From the NCBI RefSeq assembly GCF_900497805.2, contig NW_020953950.1, positions 2,153,739 through 2,217,738 of the forward strand: a stretch of DNA of 64,000 bases, in the 5' to 3' direction. The first letter of the stretch is position 1. Each line of letters opens with the position of its first letter. Positions 53,175 through 63,965 of this stretch are shown here, piece by piece. The DNA is from Vombatus ursinus (lineage: Eukaryota > Chordata > Mammalia > Diprotodontia > Vombatidae). The notes under the pieces are model-generated. The model ran no database searches, was not told where the DNA came from, and was given only the letters and a program-made list of their open reading frames with translations. A program made the position numbers and the translations under genes.

Positions 53175-56100
53175 CAGAGCCAAGATGGTAGAGTGAAAGC
53201 AGTGACTTGCTTGAGCTGTCGAACAAACCCCTCCAAATAACTGCAAAAAATGACTCTAAACAAATTCTAAAGCAGCAGAACCCACAAAAAGACAGAGTGA
53301 AACAAATTTTCAGCCCAAGACAACTTGGATGGTTGAGTAGAAAGGTCTATTGTGCTAGGCAGGGAGAGGAACTCATTTCAGCACGGGCATGCAGGCAAAA
53401 CAGGCCTCAGTGAACCTGGAGCAGGCCTCAGAGGACTGAATCATGGGCAGCTGTGGTGGTTTCCAGACTTCTCAACCCATAAATGCCAAAGACAACTTAG
53501 AAGGTCAGTAGGAAAACTCAGTGACTGCCTGGTGCAGCTCCAGGGCAGTGACTGCTTCTAGAGCTTCTGGCCCACAAACTGAGGGGGAATCAGGTGGCTG
53601 ATCAGAAGGGGATTGCAGGGATATCTTTGCTGGTGCTGAGGCAGGATTCTCTTGCTTTGCCTGTACTTGGATCTGGGTCACCGTTCTGGGTGGCATTCTT
53701 GAGGTGAGGAGGCATGCTAGCGTGGTAGAGCTTGTAGTGATGGTACAGAGGGAATCCTCCTCACAGTTTGAAGGAAGAAAAGAGTGCCTGTGGTCACTCA
53801 TAGACCAGAGCAAAGGCCAGGAAAGGAGTTAACACCTCACCTTTGATTGTACCACCTTGGAAGAACTGAAAATTGACAGGTCTCTAGAAGTATCTCTGAA
53901 AACAGCCGCGCAAAACCCCTGAAGCTTGGGCCAGTACATTATCCACACTAGAAGCAGACTGTACCTTAACAAAGAGTTTATAACTCAAGTAATTGACTGG
54001 GATCATGAGCAAACTGCGCAAAAAAAAGTCAGACCATAGAATCTTTCTTTGGGGACAAAGAAGATCAAAACATACAAACAGAAGAAGACAACAAAGTCAA
54101 AGCTCCTACATCCAAAGCCTCCAAGAAAAACATGAATTGGTCCCAAGCATCGAAGAGCTCAGAAAGGATTTTGAGAAGCAAGTAAGAGAAGTAGAGGAAA
54201 AACTGGGAAGAAAAATGAGAGTGATGCAAGAAAATCATGAAAAACAAGTCAACAGCTTGCTAAAGGAGACCCCCCAAAAAAAATGCTGAAGAAAGTAACA
54301 CATTAAAAAATAGACTAACCCAAATGGCAAAAGAGGTCCAAAAAGCCAATGAGGAGAAGAATACCTTAAGAAGCAGAATTGGCCAAATGGAAAAGGAAGT
54401 CCAAAAGCTCACTGAAGAAAATACTCCCTTAAAAATTAGAATGGATCAATTGGAATTAACTTTATGAGAAATCAATATGTAAAACAAAACCAAAAGAATG
54501 AAAAAATAGAAAACAATGTGAAATATCTCATTGGAAAAACAACTGACCTGGAAAATTGATCCAGGAGAGATAATTTAAAAATTATTGGACTATCTGAAAG
54601 CCATGATCAAAAAAAGAGCCTAGACATCATCTTTCAAGAAATTATCAGGGCAGCTAGATGGTGTAGTGGATAGAGCCCTGGATTCAGGAGTACCTGAGTT
54701 CAAATTCGGCCACAGACATGTAACACTTACCAGCTGTGTGACCCTGGGCAAGTCATTTAACCCCATTGCCTAACCAATTGAAAAAATCCACCAATCACCT
54801 CCTGAAAGAGATCCTCAAAGGATAATTCCTAGGAGTATTGTAGCCAAATTCCAGAGTTCCCAGGTCAAGGAGAAAATATTACAAGCAGCTAGAAAGAAAC
54901 AATTCAAGTATTGTGGAAACACAATCAGGATAGCACAAGATTTAGCAGTTTCTACCTTAAGGGACTGGAGGGTTTGAAATACAATATTCCGGAGGTCAGA
55001 GGAGATAGGATTACAACCAAGAATCACCTACCCAGCAAAACTCAATATAATCCTTTAGGGGGGAAATAGACATTCAGTGAAATAGAGGACTTTCAAGCAT
55101 TCTTGATGAAAAGACCAGAGTTGAATAGAAAATTTGACTTTCAAATACAAGACTCAAGAGAAATATGAAGAGGTAAACAGGAAAGAGAAATCATAAGGGA
55201 CTTATTAAGATTGAACTGTTTATATTCCTGCATGGAAAGATGATATTTGTAACTCATGAAACCTTTGTCAGTATTAGAGTAGTTAGAGGGAAAAAATTAT
55301 ATGTATGTATAGATAGATAGATAAATAGAGGGCACAGGGTGAGTTGAAGATGAAGGGATGCTATCTGGATAATAAAATTAAAGGATGAGAAAGGATTATA
55401 TTGGGAAAAGGTAAAAGGGAGAGGTAGAATGGGGTAAATTATCTCACATAAAACATAAAAGAAAAGGCTTTTACAGTACAGGGGAAGTGGGGGAAGGTGA
55501 GAGGGAATGAGTGAATTTTATGCTCTTCAGATTTGGCTTGAGGAGGGAATAACATACATAGTCAATTAGGTATGGAAATCTATCTTACCCTACAGGAAAA
55601 TGGTAGGGAAGGGGGCAAGAGAGCAGGGGGATGATATAGGGGAGGGCAGATTGGGGGAGGGGGTAATCAGAAGCAAACATTTCTAAGGAGGGACAGGGTC
55701 AAAAGAGAAAACAGAATAAATGAAGAGGGCAGGATAGGATTAAGGGAAATATACTTAGTTTTTCACAACATGACTACTATGGAAGTGTTTTGCATACTAC
55801 ACATGTATAACCTCTATCGAGTTGCTTGACTTCTCAATGAGCGTGGGTGGGGAGGGAGGAAGGGAGAAAATTTGGAACCCAAAGCTTTAAAAACAAATGT
55901 TAAAAAATTATTTTCACATGCAACTGGGAAATAAGATATACAGGCAATGGGGTATAGAAATCTATCCTGCCCTACAGGAAAATTGAAGGGGAAGAGGATA
56001 AGAGAAGGGTGGTGGGGGGAGAGATAGAAGGGATGGCAGATTAGGGAAAGGGGTATTCAGAATGCATGCCATCTTGGGGTGGGGGGAGGGACAAGATGGG

Positions 56101-56180
56101 GAGAAAATTTGGAACTCAAAATCTTGTGGAAGTGAATGTTGAAAACCAAAAATAAATAAATTTAAAAAAAAAAGAAATGA
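53175..56180 (+). mobile_element. HAL1 (ORF1-only L1 relative), nearly full length
   Basis: 5' UTR from gccaagatggtagagtgaaa; ORF1 start at 54,005 (MSKLRKKKSDHRIFLWGQRR), with a coiled-coil part (ELRKDFEKQVREVEEKLGRK) and later the RRM-type region NLKIIGLSESHDQKKSLDII near 54,570. ORF1 is followed at about 55,150 by a long G/A-rich 3' UTR, with no endonuclease or reverse transcriptase in between. It ends aaaaccaaaaataaataaat plus poly-A. ORF1 has a frameshift near 54,275 and later stops. It must have used L1 enzymes in trans. Possible TSD: ctcctgggcagag at 53,167 and ctcctagcccagag at 56,200. Confidence 0.82.
54649..54782 (+). mobile_element. short SINE1/WSINE inside HAL1 ORF1
   Basis: gcagctagatggtgtagtgg to cattgcctaaccaattg. 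No clear TSD. HAL1 text resumes at aaatccaccaatcacctcct, apparently with a few tens of bases of ORF1 missing. Confidence 0.85.
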
Positions 56181-57070
56181 AACTTTGAAAAAAAAATTCC
56201 TCCTAGCCCAGAGTAAGGAAAATTGTCAAGATTTTAAAACAAGTGATAAGGTTGAAGAAAGTTTGTCCATTTCTAAAAACACAATTTTAAACAAAACTGA
56301 GATTCAGAGTGAAACGTATTCAGTAACTACAATCCTCAAAATATAATTGGATATTAACGTGTGTTTCAAGAACCTTTAACTAGTGGGGGATGGTTAGGGC
56401 TTTGCCCCAGGAGGCAAACATTGGCTATTTGATGATCCCCTAGAAGGGTATACCAATTTTTTAAAAGCTTAGAAAGCAAGTTCATGCTGATAATGAGCAT
56501 ATTTCTTTGTGGGTATGCAGAACATTGGTTTTAACTATTAAATAGTAATTTAATAACTCTTAGATTTCTCTTTTCTGAGCTGTTCTGGCTTTTTCATTGT
56601 GAGGTCAGAAAATTTACTTGGATCTTTGCAAAAATGGACTTGGTCTAATTACACTCAATGCCAATGTTGTGGTTATTCTGTATTTTATACTTTCCATACA
56701 CAATTGAAAAACTGTCTACCTATGGCAATGCCATTCCCATAGCTTGCCTCCAGCAGAAGAGCATAATAATCTCCCTTGGCCTCTCACCCCTAAAATCCTA
56801 TTACTCCTACTCCTGGAGCCCACCTTCCTCCCAGCTCTCATGGGTCAAAGACCAGACTCTTTTAGAGATGGACCACACCCTGTTCTGTTGTGACTTCACA
56901 AGAGCTCTGTCCTCAGGGCCACCACCACTGCACCCTGTCCTGGGCAGAGTCATGGCTAGTAATGGTTCTGATATTTCCATCTACCCAATCACTTGCTCTC
57001 CGGGATACATGGAAGAATATTGTTTACTCTTAAATTAAGCTATAAATAAGTCTTCAACTGAGTCTTCTTA
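56181..57070. other. no gene or known repeat seen
   Basis: About 890 bases. The frame 56,658-57,038 (126 codons) has no recognisable domain, signal or partner; I do not call it a gene. Confidence 0.4.
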
Positions 57071-57075
57071 ATAAT

Positions 57076-57205
57076 TATATATAGTGTATATATATGTATT
57101 GTATATGTATATATATTGATGTATCAACATAATATCAATATAATATATAGTATACATGAACATTATATATACATATATATATATACATGTGTGTATTCTA
57201 TGCAT
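57076..57205. repeat. (TA/GTATAT)n microsatellite
   Basis: Runs of atatat, gtatat and acatat over 130 bases. Confidence 0.9.
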
Positions 57206-57309
57206 GTGTGTATGTGATGGGAGCAAGGGCAGATAACTGAGGATAAGTACAAAAGGTTGGAAAAATACTTTAAGAATAATTTCAGAGTGACTAAAACCCA
57301 GCCTAATTT

Positions 57310-57450
57310 GTGAATGAATGAATGAATGAATGAATGGCCTTTATTCCCTTACTATGTTCCAGGTACTGTACTAAGTGTTGGGGATACAAAGACTAGCAAG
57401 ATACTACTCATATTCTAATGGGGCAGGGGGAAATGATACATGAGGGGTGG
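57310..57450 (-). mobile_element. L2 end with (TGAA)n tail
   Basis: (TGAA)6 at 57,312-57,336, then tactatgttccaggtactgt and agtgttggggatacaaagac, antisense L2 end with its usual short tandem tail. 57,451-57,575 is unassigned. Confidence 0.8.
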
Positions 57451-57575
57451 GAAGCAAGGAGAGGTGATATGAGCACAGTGGCATGATTTGTAAATGACTG
57501 GATCCCAGACAAGCTTAGAAAAGCTCACCTATCAGAGATTCCAAATCCCACAGGCAGAGCCCTGGATTTGGTGGG

Positions 57576-58145
57576 AAGAGGATGAGGAGGATGGCCCAAG
57601 TGCTGTGGCTTACAGTAAATGTTAAAGATAATGAACAGGACATTACTTAAAGTTACTTTTGAGGCAGAAGAAAGAACAAGAAACAGCTAAGTCCATTGCT
57701 AAAAGGCACATGGAAAGATGCTGATGGATGAGAGAAAGAAGGCAGAACTACTCAACTCCTATTTTGGATCTCTCTTCTCTCCCAAGGAGAAAAATGTTTA
57801 CAATAGGCAGGAAGGAGAAAGGAGAGAAGTTTACAGAGAATCGATGCTTGAGATAACTGAGACAATGGCAATAGAGTGAGCTTCTTTCAGCAACCACATT
57901 CCATGGCCCAGCTAGCTTAGACCCCAGAACATTTTTTTTTAATTGACAATGCAATTGCTGAGCCAGTGTTGGTGAACTTTGAATAAGGAGAAGAGGGGCA
58001 GGCTGAAGACCTGAAAGAGGGGCAAATGTTCCAAATTTGCAAAAGGGAGAAGAGAGATGTTTCAAGCTACAGGCTGTTAAGTATGACATTAATTCCTAGT
58101 AAAACTCTCAAGTGTGTTGTTAAATGAGTGGTTCATAAACATTTT
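57576..58145 (+). mobile_element. CR1/L3 LINE, coding fragment
   Basis: aacaggacattacttaaagt, caattgctgagccagtgttg, aagaggggcaaatgttccaa, aaaagggagaagagagatgt and gacattaattcctagtaaaa follow the CR1/L3 stretch before and into the reverse transcriptase (EPLSVIFE...KRANVVPIFKKGKRG...NYRPVSLTSIPGKI). Many stops. Confidence 0.65.
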
Positions 58146-58229
58146 CCATAGCTGATGATATCCTTCCCAGCTCTTCTCCTGTACTGTTCTTTGTTGATAA
58201 TATGCTTCAACCCTTTAATCTACTCCTAT

Positions 58230-59050
58230 ATGTTTCTCCATTGTCCTTTGAGTGACCCACTATTTTAATTCTTCTGGAGCCATTGCATTCTATGACATAG
58301 CCACAGAGCATCACTGGAGGAATATTGATGTGAAGAATATGGGCCTTTGTTTCAGGAAGAATGGGGGGTTATTAAAAGCCCTGCACAATTTCCCAAAGGA
58401 AATTCAGACTATTCACTTCCTCTTATTCAATTCTAGGCCCAGTTAATTGTCCAACTGTGGTATCTGTTCAAGAGAGATGTAATGGATGAGATCTTGGATT
58501 GGCCATCCAACTCCATGTCATAGCCTTGACAAGATACATTTTTCATCCTCTTGGATTTTCCCATGTGGCCAAACGCTTTTGAGTGATAATGAATCTCATT
58601 TAGGAGGCACTGTATATTCCAAGATTCGATAAAATCAGCACAATGTCATCCACAAACTGGGGCATCTAACGGACCACAGCATCGGCAGAGAAGCGCTCTT
58701 CTATTTGTGTTCTGTCCTAGACATGTGCCATGAAAGTAGCAGAAACCTTTAGTACTTAAAGGTCTCTCTTTTATGCCTCATGTGATAATAATTAGCCAGA
58801 GGGTCATAGAACACAGTTATCTCTGTGGTTTTATCTTTTAAGGAATCTTGTATGATTTTAGCACATGCACAGAAAATACATGGTTGGGGGTAGCATTTTG
58901 CTCTACTGAATCAAATACTTTTTTTCCCAATGGGATCTTGTATTTCCTGCATTTTTTCAATGAACTGAATGATTGAAAAGGTGAGGTTTGCTGTATAATG
59001 TAATTTAGAAAACCTACCTATTCTTGTCTCAAACTTTTACCAAAGGTGTT
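58230..59050 (-). mobile_element. RTE LINE, reverse transcriptase fragment
   Basis: At 58,636-58,656 the minus strand encodes FVDDIVL, within PQFVDDIVLILS: the catalytic F/YxDD box in the RTE form (FADDIVLI). Downstream MELDGQ and LLNRYHSW fit the RTE region after it. Many stops. Confidence 0.68.
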
Positions 59051-59059
59051 CTCATAGTG

Positions 59060-59220
59060 ACACATTATTCTGGCCACTGGACCCAGATGACTGAAGAACA
59101 AAGTGTGGCTGGTGACTTTACACAGCCCTCCCTCACTCAAATACAATTCACTTGTATGGTGTGGCATCATCTCCCTGATGTCATGGTCCTCTTTGAGAAC
59201 GAAGGACAGACAATGACCTC
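59060..59220 (+). mobile_element. unnamed SINE/LINE tail repeat
   Basis: cacagccctccctcactcaa, atcatctccctgatgtcatg, gtcctctttgagaacgaagg. I have met this ending in marsupial DNA but cannot name the family. Confidence 0.4.
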
Positions 59221-59285
59221 TGTGGGTAGAAAAGGAGCTACCCACTGGAGACTAAACTGGAACTGGCCAGTTGGGCAACACAATG

Positions 59286-59331
<46 letters not shown>

Positions 59332-59362
59332 CTCTCTCTTTCTTTCTTCCTCTCCCTCCCTT
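59286..59362. repeat. (TC)n microsatellite
   Basis: About 20 perfect tc units followed by tttctctctctttctttc. It explains the Leu/Ser or Arg/Glu runs in the frames across it. A weak MIR-like stretch follows at 59,460-59,600. Confidence 0.92.
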
Positions 59363-59599
59363 CCCTCTGTCCACATAGAGTATCAGTCACACCCTTATCC
59401 AGATGCTCTGCCCAAAGGGAATGTAAATTTTAATTTCCGAAACTTTTGGTACCTACTTGGCCTAATCTAGAGATTACTGCCACTGGATTTGACATCAGTG
59501 AACATGGTTTCAAATCCCACTCTCCCACTTTCTACTTATCTCTGCCTCTCTTAACCTGTTTCCAAATTACTTAAGTGGTGGTTTTGGATGAAATTACTG

Positions 59600-60080
59600 C
59601 ATCTACGAGCCCAGGACCCCATGTTTGTCTCCTTTAATGCCATTTTTGCTTTCTCAAATATCATACCAGACACTGATAAGAAGAGCTGAAATATGGTAGA
59701 TCCATGATCATTGATGGAGAAAATATTTTTTTACAGAAATCTTGGAATATTTTCCCCCACCTTTCATCTGTTTGTCATTCAATTTCCAATTTTATCCTTA
59801 AATGCTCTTGGGATGATTTGGATTAATTAGGTCTCCCATCAAGTTTGCTGCAAACTTATTAACCCCCTTACTACTTCTTTTTGTCTAATGAGGTGATACT
59901 GCTCATAATATCAATCCTCCTCTGCAGGATTTTACAAGTGAGTTCATATTACAAATTGGCTGCCACATCTCCCTGCTTGGCAAAAGACGTCTTCATCCAT
60001 TGCTTCCATTTCTTTCTCTCTTATTCACTTTTCAAGTAAAGAGGCCCTTTTTCAATATGACTTCTGACCCTGCCACTGGA
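59600..60080 (-). mobile_element. RTE LINE, region before the reverse transcriptase (tentative)
   Basis: The minus strand gives EKAKMALKETNMGSWAR, like the RTE block EVxxALKxMKxGKAPGPD, and upstream a basic stretch. Same strand and right order for the RTE piece at 58.2-59.05 kb, so probably one element broken by other DNA. 60,081-60,400 is unassigned. Confidence 0.42.
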
Positions 60081-60402
60081 CTGAAACCACTTTCTCCATT
60101 ACCAATAATCTCTTAACTCTAAGAAATAGTGAAGAAGGGAAGTTTCTTGGCCTATCCTAGGACTCAGATACCTCAACTATAAACATGATGCACCCTTAAA
60201 GGAAGTGATTCTAGCAAAGCAAAACGCTCCCCTCGACCAAAAAAGTATGGTGTAAAACAAGGCAATTTAATATAGTACTCTTAATATTCTGCAAATATTT
60301 ACTGCTTAAAGCATCATTAATGAAAACCCCTTAGACCATCATTGTGAACCCACAAGTAGTTTATGAACTACTACATGGGAACCACTACCTTAGACCATGA
60401 AT

Positions 60403-60655
60403 TCTTAACTAGTGATCCACAGGCCATCCCTTCCACATAGATTCCAGAAGCTCTGTAAATTTGGATGGAGAAAAAAAAATACAATTTATTTTCGTTTCTT
60501 CCATATTACAGAGGTAATATTTCATTTACCTCCACTTTAAATTTAGCAGTTTCTTCTATTACTTAAAAGCGTTATTCTAAGAAGGGAGCCATACACTTTA
60601 GCAGATCACCAAAGACACACAGGACACACACACACAAAAAGGTCAAGAGCCCCTA
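60403..60655 (-). mobile_element. hAT-type MITE, copy 3
   Basis: Left end attcttaactagtgatccac, right end aaggtcaagagccccta; the inner phrase gcgttattctaagaagggag is the reverse complement of the type at 16,920. Opposite orientation to copies 1 and 2. Confidence 0.65.
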
Positions 60656-61028
60656 CCTTCCCAAGCTCTATCCACCAAACTAGTTAGCCTCAAGTGAAGC
60701 CCATCTGTCACAAAAAGGGCAGCCTCTCTCTGCGGGGAATAGAGTACATGCCACCAGCAAGGCAATCTAATTAGTGATGAGATGAATTGGCTCTAATTAT
60801 ATTGTCATTAAGGTGGGTTTATAAAAAGTCCTAGGCCTGGGGCTAGCAATGTGTGTCAGGCCAGAAGTGAGAATAAATAAAATTAACATCTTGTACCCTG
60901 GGTACCACAAGACCAAGTAGCTTGTGTTAGAAGGTTGATTGGAGTATTTTTTTTAAAATATTGCTGTGTACTAGTAAAGTCTATGCAGTTTTTCCCTTTT
61001 CTGCTGTCTCCCAGTTGGAGGAGCCAGG
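60656..61028. other. repeat-free island, candidate conserved non-coding DNA
   Basis: 60,750-60,840 is dense in homeodomain cores: TAATTAG at 60,768-60,774, TAATTA at 60,794-60,799, then gtcattaaggtgg. No open frame. Confidence 0.45.
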
Positions 61029-61029
61029 A

Positions 61030-61420
61030 TCAAATTCTGGTTCTACTTTTTATTGTTCCCTCCTATTAGATTGTAAGCTTCTTGAAGGTAGGAACCATGT
61101 TTTTGCCTTTCTTTGTATCTTGAATACTTGGTAAAGAGCCTGGAGCTTAATGAATGCTTGTTAATGATGATGATGAAGATAATCTTGTATACTCATTTCA
61201 CCTCTTTGACCTCCACTGACCCTAGTTGTAAAAAAATCAGATTGGACCGAATGATCTCTAGAATCGCTTTTGGGGTCTTGTAACCTCCAGGTGGTCAATA
61301 GAAAGAGTACATTCAGAAGACCAGGGGTCAAATTATGGCTTTGCCTTTTACAATCTGTGATATTTTGGGTGAGTCACCTGATCAACCTCTCAGGGTCCAG
61401 CCCAGTTCAACTTTATCAAA
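61030..61420 (+). mobile_element. L2 end, MIR3 and MIR in a row
   Basis: 61,055-61,170: ttgtaagcttcttgaaggta, aatgaatgcttgttaatg. 61,185-61,285: cagattggaccgaatgatct. 61,288-61,420: tgggtgagtcacctgatcaa. All sense. Confidence 0.68.
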
Positions 61421-61675
61421 GTAAGTTAAAGATGGCTATCTATCTGTATATATGAAGGGAGTTCCCTGTTTGAATGAGAGTCAGAATTTATTACTGTTAC
61501 TGTGATATATTTCTCCCAGATTCTAATCCTTACTCATCCTTCAAGGAGATAAGTGATCGGGATTTTAGGGTATTTAAGGATGGAGACCTGTGATTTTAGT
61601 GGTATAGGGATCTCCCAGGTGAGAAAAGTCTCTGTACAAATGCAGGTAATCACCTGCTCTGTAAGCTATAGTCTT

Positions 61676-61825
61676 TTTTTTTTTAAGGCAATCAGGGTTA
61701 AGTGACTTGCCCAGGATCACACAGCTAGTAAATATCAAGTGTTTGGTCTGAGGCCAGATTTGAACTCAGGTCTTCCTGACTTCAGGGCCAGTGCTCTATC
61801 TACCACACCACCTAGCTGCCCCTAC
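61676..61825 (-). mobile_element. short SINE1/WSINE with perfect TSD
   Basis: T-run, gcaatcagggttaagtgact to acctagctgcccctac. TSD aagctatagtctt, 13 identical bases, at 61,663-61,675 and 61,826-61,838. Confidence 0.95.
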
Positions 61826-61852
61826 AAGCTATAGTCTTAAAAAGCTATCCAG

Positions 61853-61995
61853 GGGCAGCTAGGTGGTGCAGTGCATAGAGTTCCAGTCTTGAGTCAGGAG
61901 GACCTGAGTTCAAATCCAACCTCAGACACTTGACACTTACTAGCTGTGTGACCCTGGGCAGGTCACTTAACCCTGATTGCCTCATCAAAAAAAAA
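61853..61995 (+). mobile_element. short SINE1/WSINE with TSD
   Basis: gggcagctaggtggtgcagt to gattgcctcatc and a 13-base A-tail. TSD aaaagctatccag at 61,840-61,852 and aaaagcgatctag at 61,996-62,008. Confidence 0.92.
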
Positions 61996-62119
61996 AAAAG
62001 CGATCTAGAATACAAAGAATCTAAGTGGTTTGTCTCAGGATCATAGAGCAAGTCAAAGATGAGACTTGAACCCAGGTCTTCCTCTTCCAGACTCTGTATC
62101 CAGTATTATAAACATCCTT

Positions 62120-62290
62120 AAAGATTCATCTCAAATGTCTTCACTTTCAGAGACATTGCTGGTTCCCCTCTTTTTCACATAAAATCTCTCCAACTGTGCA
62201 ATCCAGCCAAACTGGCCTTTTGATTCTTCACTTATGATTTCATTTCCCATTTCTGTGCCTTTACCCTGGCCATTAATACTATATTAGTGC
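62120..62290 (+). mobile_element. L2 fragment
   Basis: gattcatctcaaatgtcttc, ccagccaaactggccttttg, tctgtgcctttaccctggcc. Confidence 0.6.
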
Positions 62291-62354
62291 CAGTTATCAT
62301 CATTATTATTATCAAGTCCAATTCCATCCACTTTGTCCACAAAAAAAAAAAAGA

Positions 62355-62605
62355 TGATCACAAGATTATAGATTGAGAGCTAGAAAGGATATTGGAAACC
62401 CTCTCTTCCAAACATCTCGGTTTAAAAGATGAAGAAACAGAGGCCCTTAACCTCTTGAAGAAAGGTGAACTCACCTCTGAACTCTTACAGCACTTGCTCT
62501 GTCCCTCTTTCACCTGGGGTGCCTAGGGTCATACAGGTAGCAGGTGACTAAGGTGGGATTTGAACCCTACTCCCCTGACTCCAGATGGAGGCTTTTCTCT
62601 CCCAG
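62355..62605 (-). mobile_element. MIR3 SINE with a short insertion
   Basis: gattatagattgagagctag, gatgaagaaacagaggccct, gggatttgaaccctactccc. About 65 bases near 62,455-62,520 look foreign to MIR3. Confidence 0.7.
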
Positions 62606-63048
62606 GGCTATCACTGCAGGAGGGTCTTTGCCAAATGCTTTGTTAAAAACCTAAATTAACTGTGATGGGGCATTCACCCACAGGGCCTCCAACACAGGAA
62701 ATGCTTCTTAAAACAATGAAACTATCATCAGGTTTCTCTTATCAAATGGTCTATTTAAAGCTGAAACATGCATTTTTCTTTCAATTATTTGCCAATTGAA
62801 ATATGGATAGGTTTGACACTCCGGCCTCCCTCCTGGGGATAAGATTTAGTAATTTCTTCTTTTCTGGAACTTCCTGTTAAGTGAATATGACACCTCAGTC
62901 AGGATTCCCTTGATGCCAAAGGAGCCCCAGCTGAGTTCCTGATTTTTCATGTTCAGTCAAAATCAGGTAAAGGCAAATGAAAGCAGCCAAAATACACACA
63001 AATCACTTAACTCATAAGTGATTGTATTAGTTCAAAATGTTGTTTTAC
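62606..63048. other. repeat-free island, candidate conserved non-coding DNA
   Basis: About 440 bases without a known repeat; includes tttcaattatttgccaattg and gatttagtaatttc. No open frame of note. Confidence 0.4.
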
Positions 63049-63049
63049 C

Positions 63050-63345
63050 TCCATGAGCACTGATTAAGCCCCTGATGTGTCCAGGGCCCTATGTCGCACA
63101 AACAAACCAGTCCCAGCCCTCAAGAAGCATATTGTCTATTGGAGAAGGTCAGAGTGGAAATTAACATCCAAAGCAATCCAAGGCAAAAAAGCAGTTATCA
63201 AGCACCTACTATGTGTAAGGCATTATGCTAAGGTCGTAGGGATATGAAGATAACGTGAAAAAACAGCTCCAGCCCCGAGGAAACATACTTGCTATCGGAC
63301 AGAAATGTATGTAAACATGACTGCATATATCATAATGTGAGGAGA
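63050..63345 (-). mobile_element. two L2 end fragments in tandem
   Basis: 63,050-63,175 (gagcactgattaagcccctg, cagccctcaagaagcatatt) and 63,185-63,345 (atcaagcacctactatgtgt, ccccgaggaaacatacttgc) both start at the same L2 position. Confidence 0.75.
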
Positions 63346-63359
63346 GAGAGAATGCTAAT

Positions 63360-63432
63360 GCCTGAGAGAAGGAAGGAAAGAGGGAAGGAGAAAAGGAAGA
63401 GTGGGAGAGCAGGAAGGAAGAAGGAAGAGAAG
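63360..63432. repeat. (GGAA)n purine-rich tract
   Basis: gaaggaaggaaagagggaag and similar, all purines apart from one t and one c. Confidence 0.85.
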
Positions 63433-63611
63433 GGTTTGCCATTCCCTTCTCCAGCTCATTTTACAGATGAGGAAACTGAGGTAAATGGGGTTAAATGACT
63501 TACCCAGGGTCATACAACTAGTAAGTGTAGGAGGCTGGATTTGAACTCACCAAGATGAGTCTTTCTGACTCCAGGCCTGGCACTCTATCCACTGAGTCAC
63601 CAAGCTCCCCA
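63433..63611 (-). mobile_element. MAR1 SINE lacking its tail
   Basis: gtttgccattcccttctcca, cattttacagatgaggaaac, cacca...caagctcccc. The BovB-like tail is replaced by the purine tract. Confidence 0.85.
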
Positions 63612-63872
63612 GAGCTGCACAGAGTGCCAGGCCTGGAGTGAGAAAGATCTGAGTTCAAATCCTGCTTCTGACCCTTACTAGCTGTGTGACCTTGGAGGCA
63701 AGTCACTTGACTTCTGTTTGTCTCAGTTTCCTCACCTGTAAGATGGAGATGATAATAATAGCATCCACCCTCCAGGAGTGTTGTGAGGATCAAATGAGAT
63801 AATATTTGTAAAGCACTTAGCATAGTACCTAGCATATAGTAAGCACTATATAAATGTTAACTATTATAATGG
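63612..63872 (+). mobile_element. THER1 SINE
   Basis: gatctgagttcaaatcctgc, gtgtgaccttggaggcaagt, gttgtgaggatcaaatgaga, tagtaagcactatataaatg. Confidence 0.85.
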
Positions 63873-63965
63873 GAGGAGGTGGGGTAGGTTAAGGAGAGAA
63901 GAAATCTACATAAAAACACAAGGCAACAATAAAACATTTTTTAAAAAATTTTAAGTTATGTAAAA

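Larger units (their letters stand above)
61560..62115 (-). mobile_element. marsupial MIR-like SINE, hosting two SINE1 copies
   Basis: 61,560-61,675 (gtggtatagggatctcccag, gtaagctatagtctt), 61,839-61,852, and 62,009-62,115 (tgagacttgaacccaggtct) form one antisense element. Confidence 0.72.

Noticed and set aside
56658-57038. 126-codon plus-strand open frame
   Set aside because: Hydrophobic start but no family match that I can see, no neighbouring exon and no splice pattern.
59024-59470. 148-codon plus-strand open frame
   Set aside because: Its middle is a (TC)n microsatellite giving Leu/Ser runs, and its start is in a dispersed repeat tail.
61853-61950. tRNA-like sequence at SINE heads, here and in other copies
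   Set aside because: Only the A/B-box-like SINE head is present, with a CORE and tail attached; these are retroposons, not tRNA genes.
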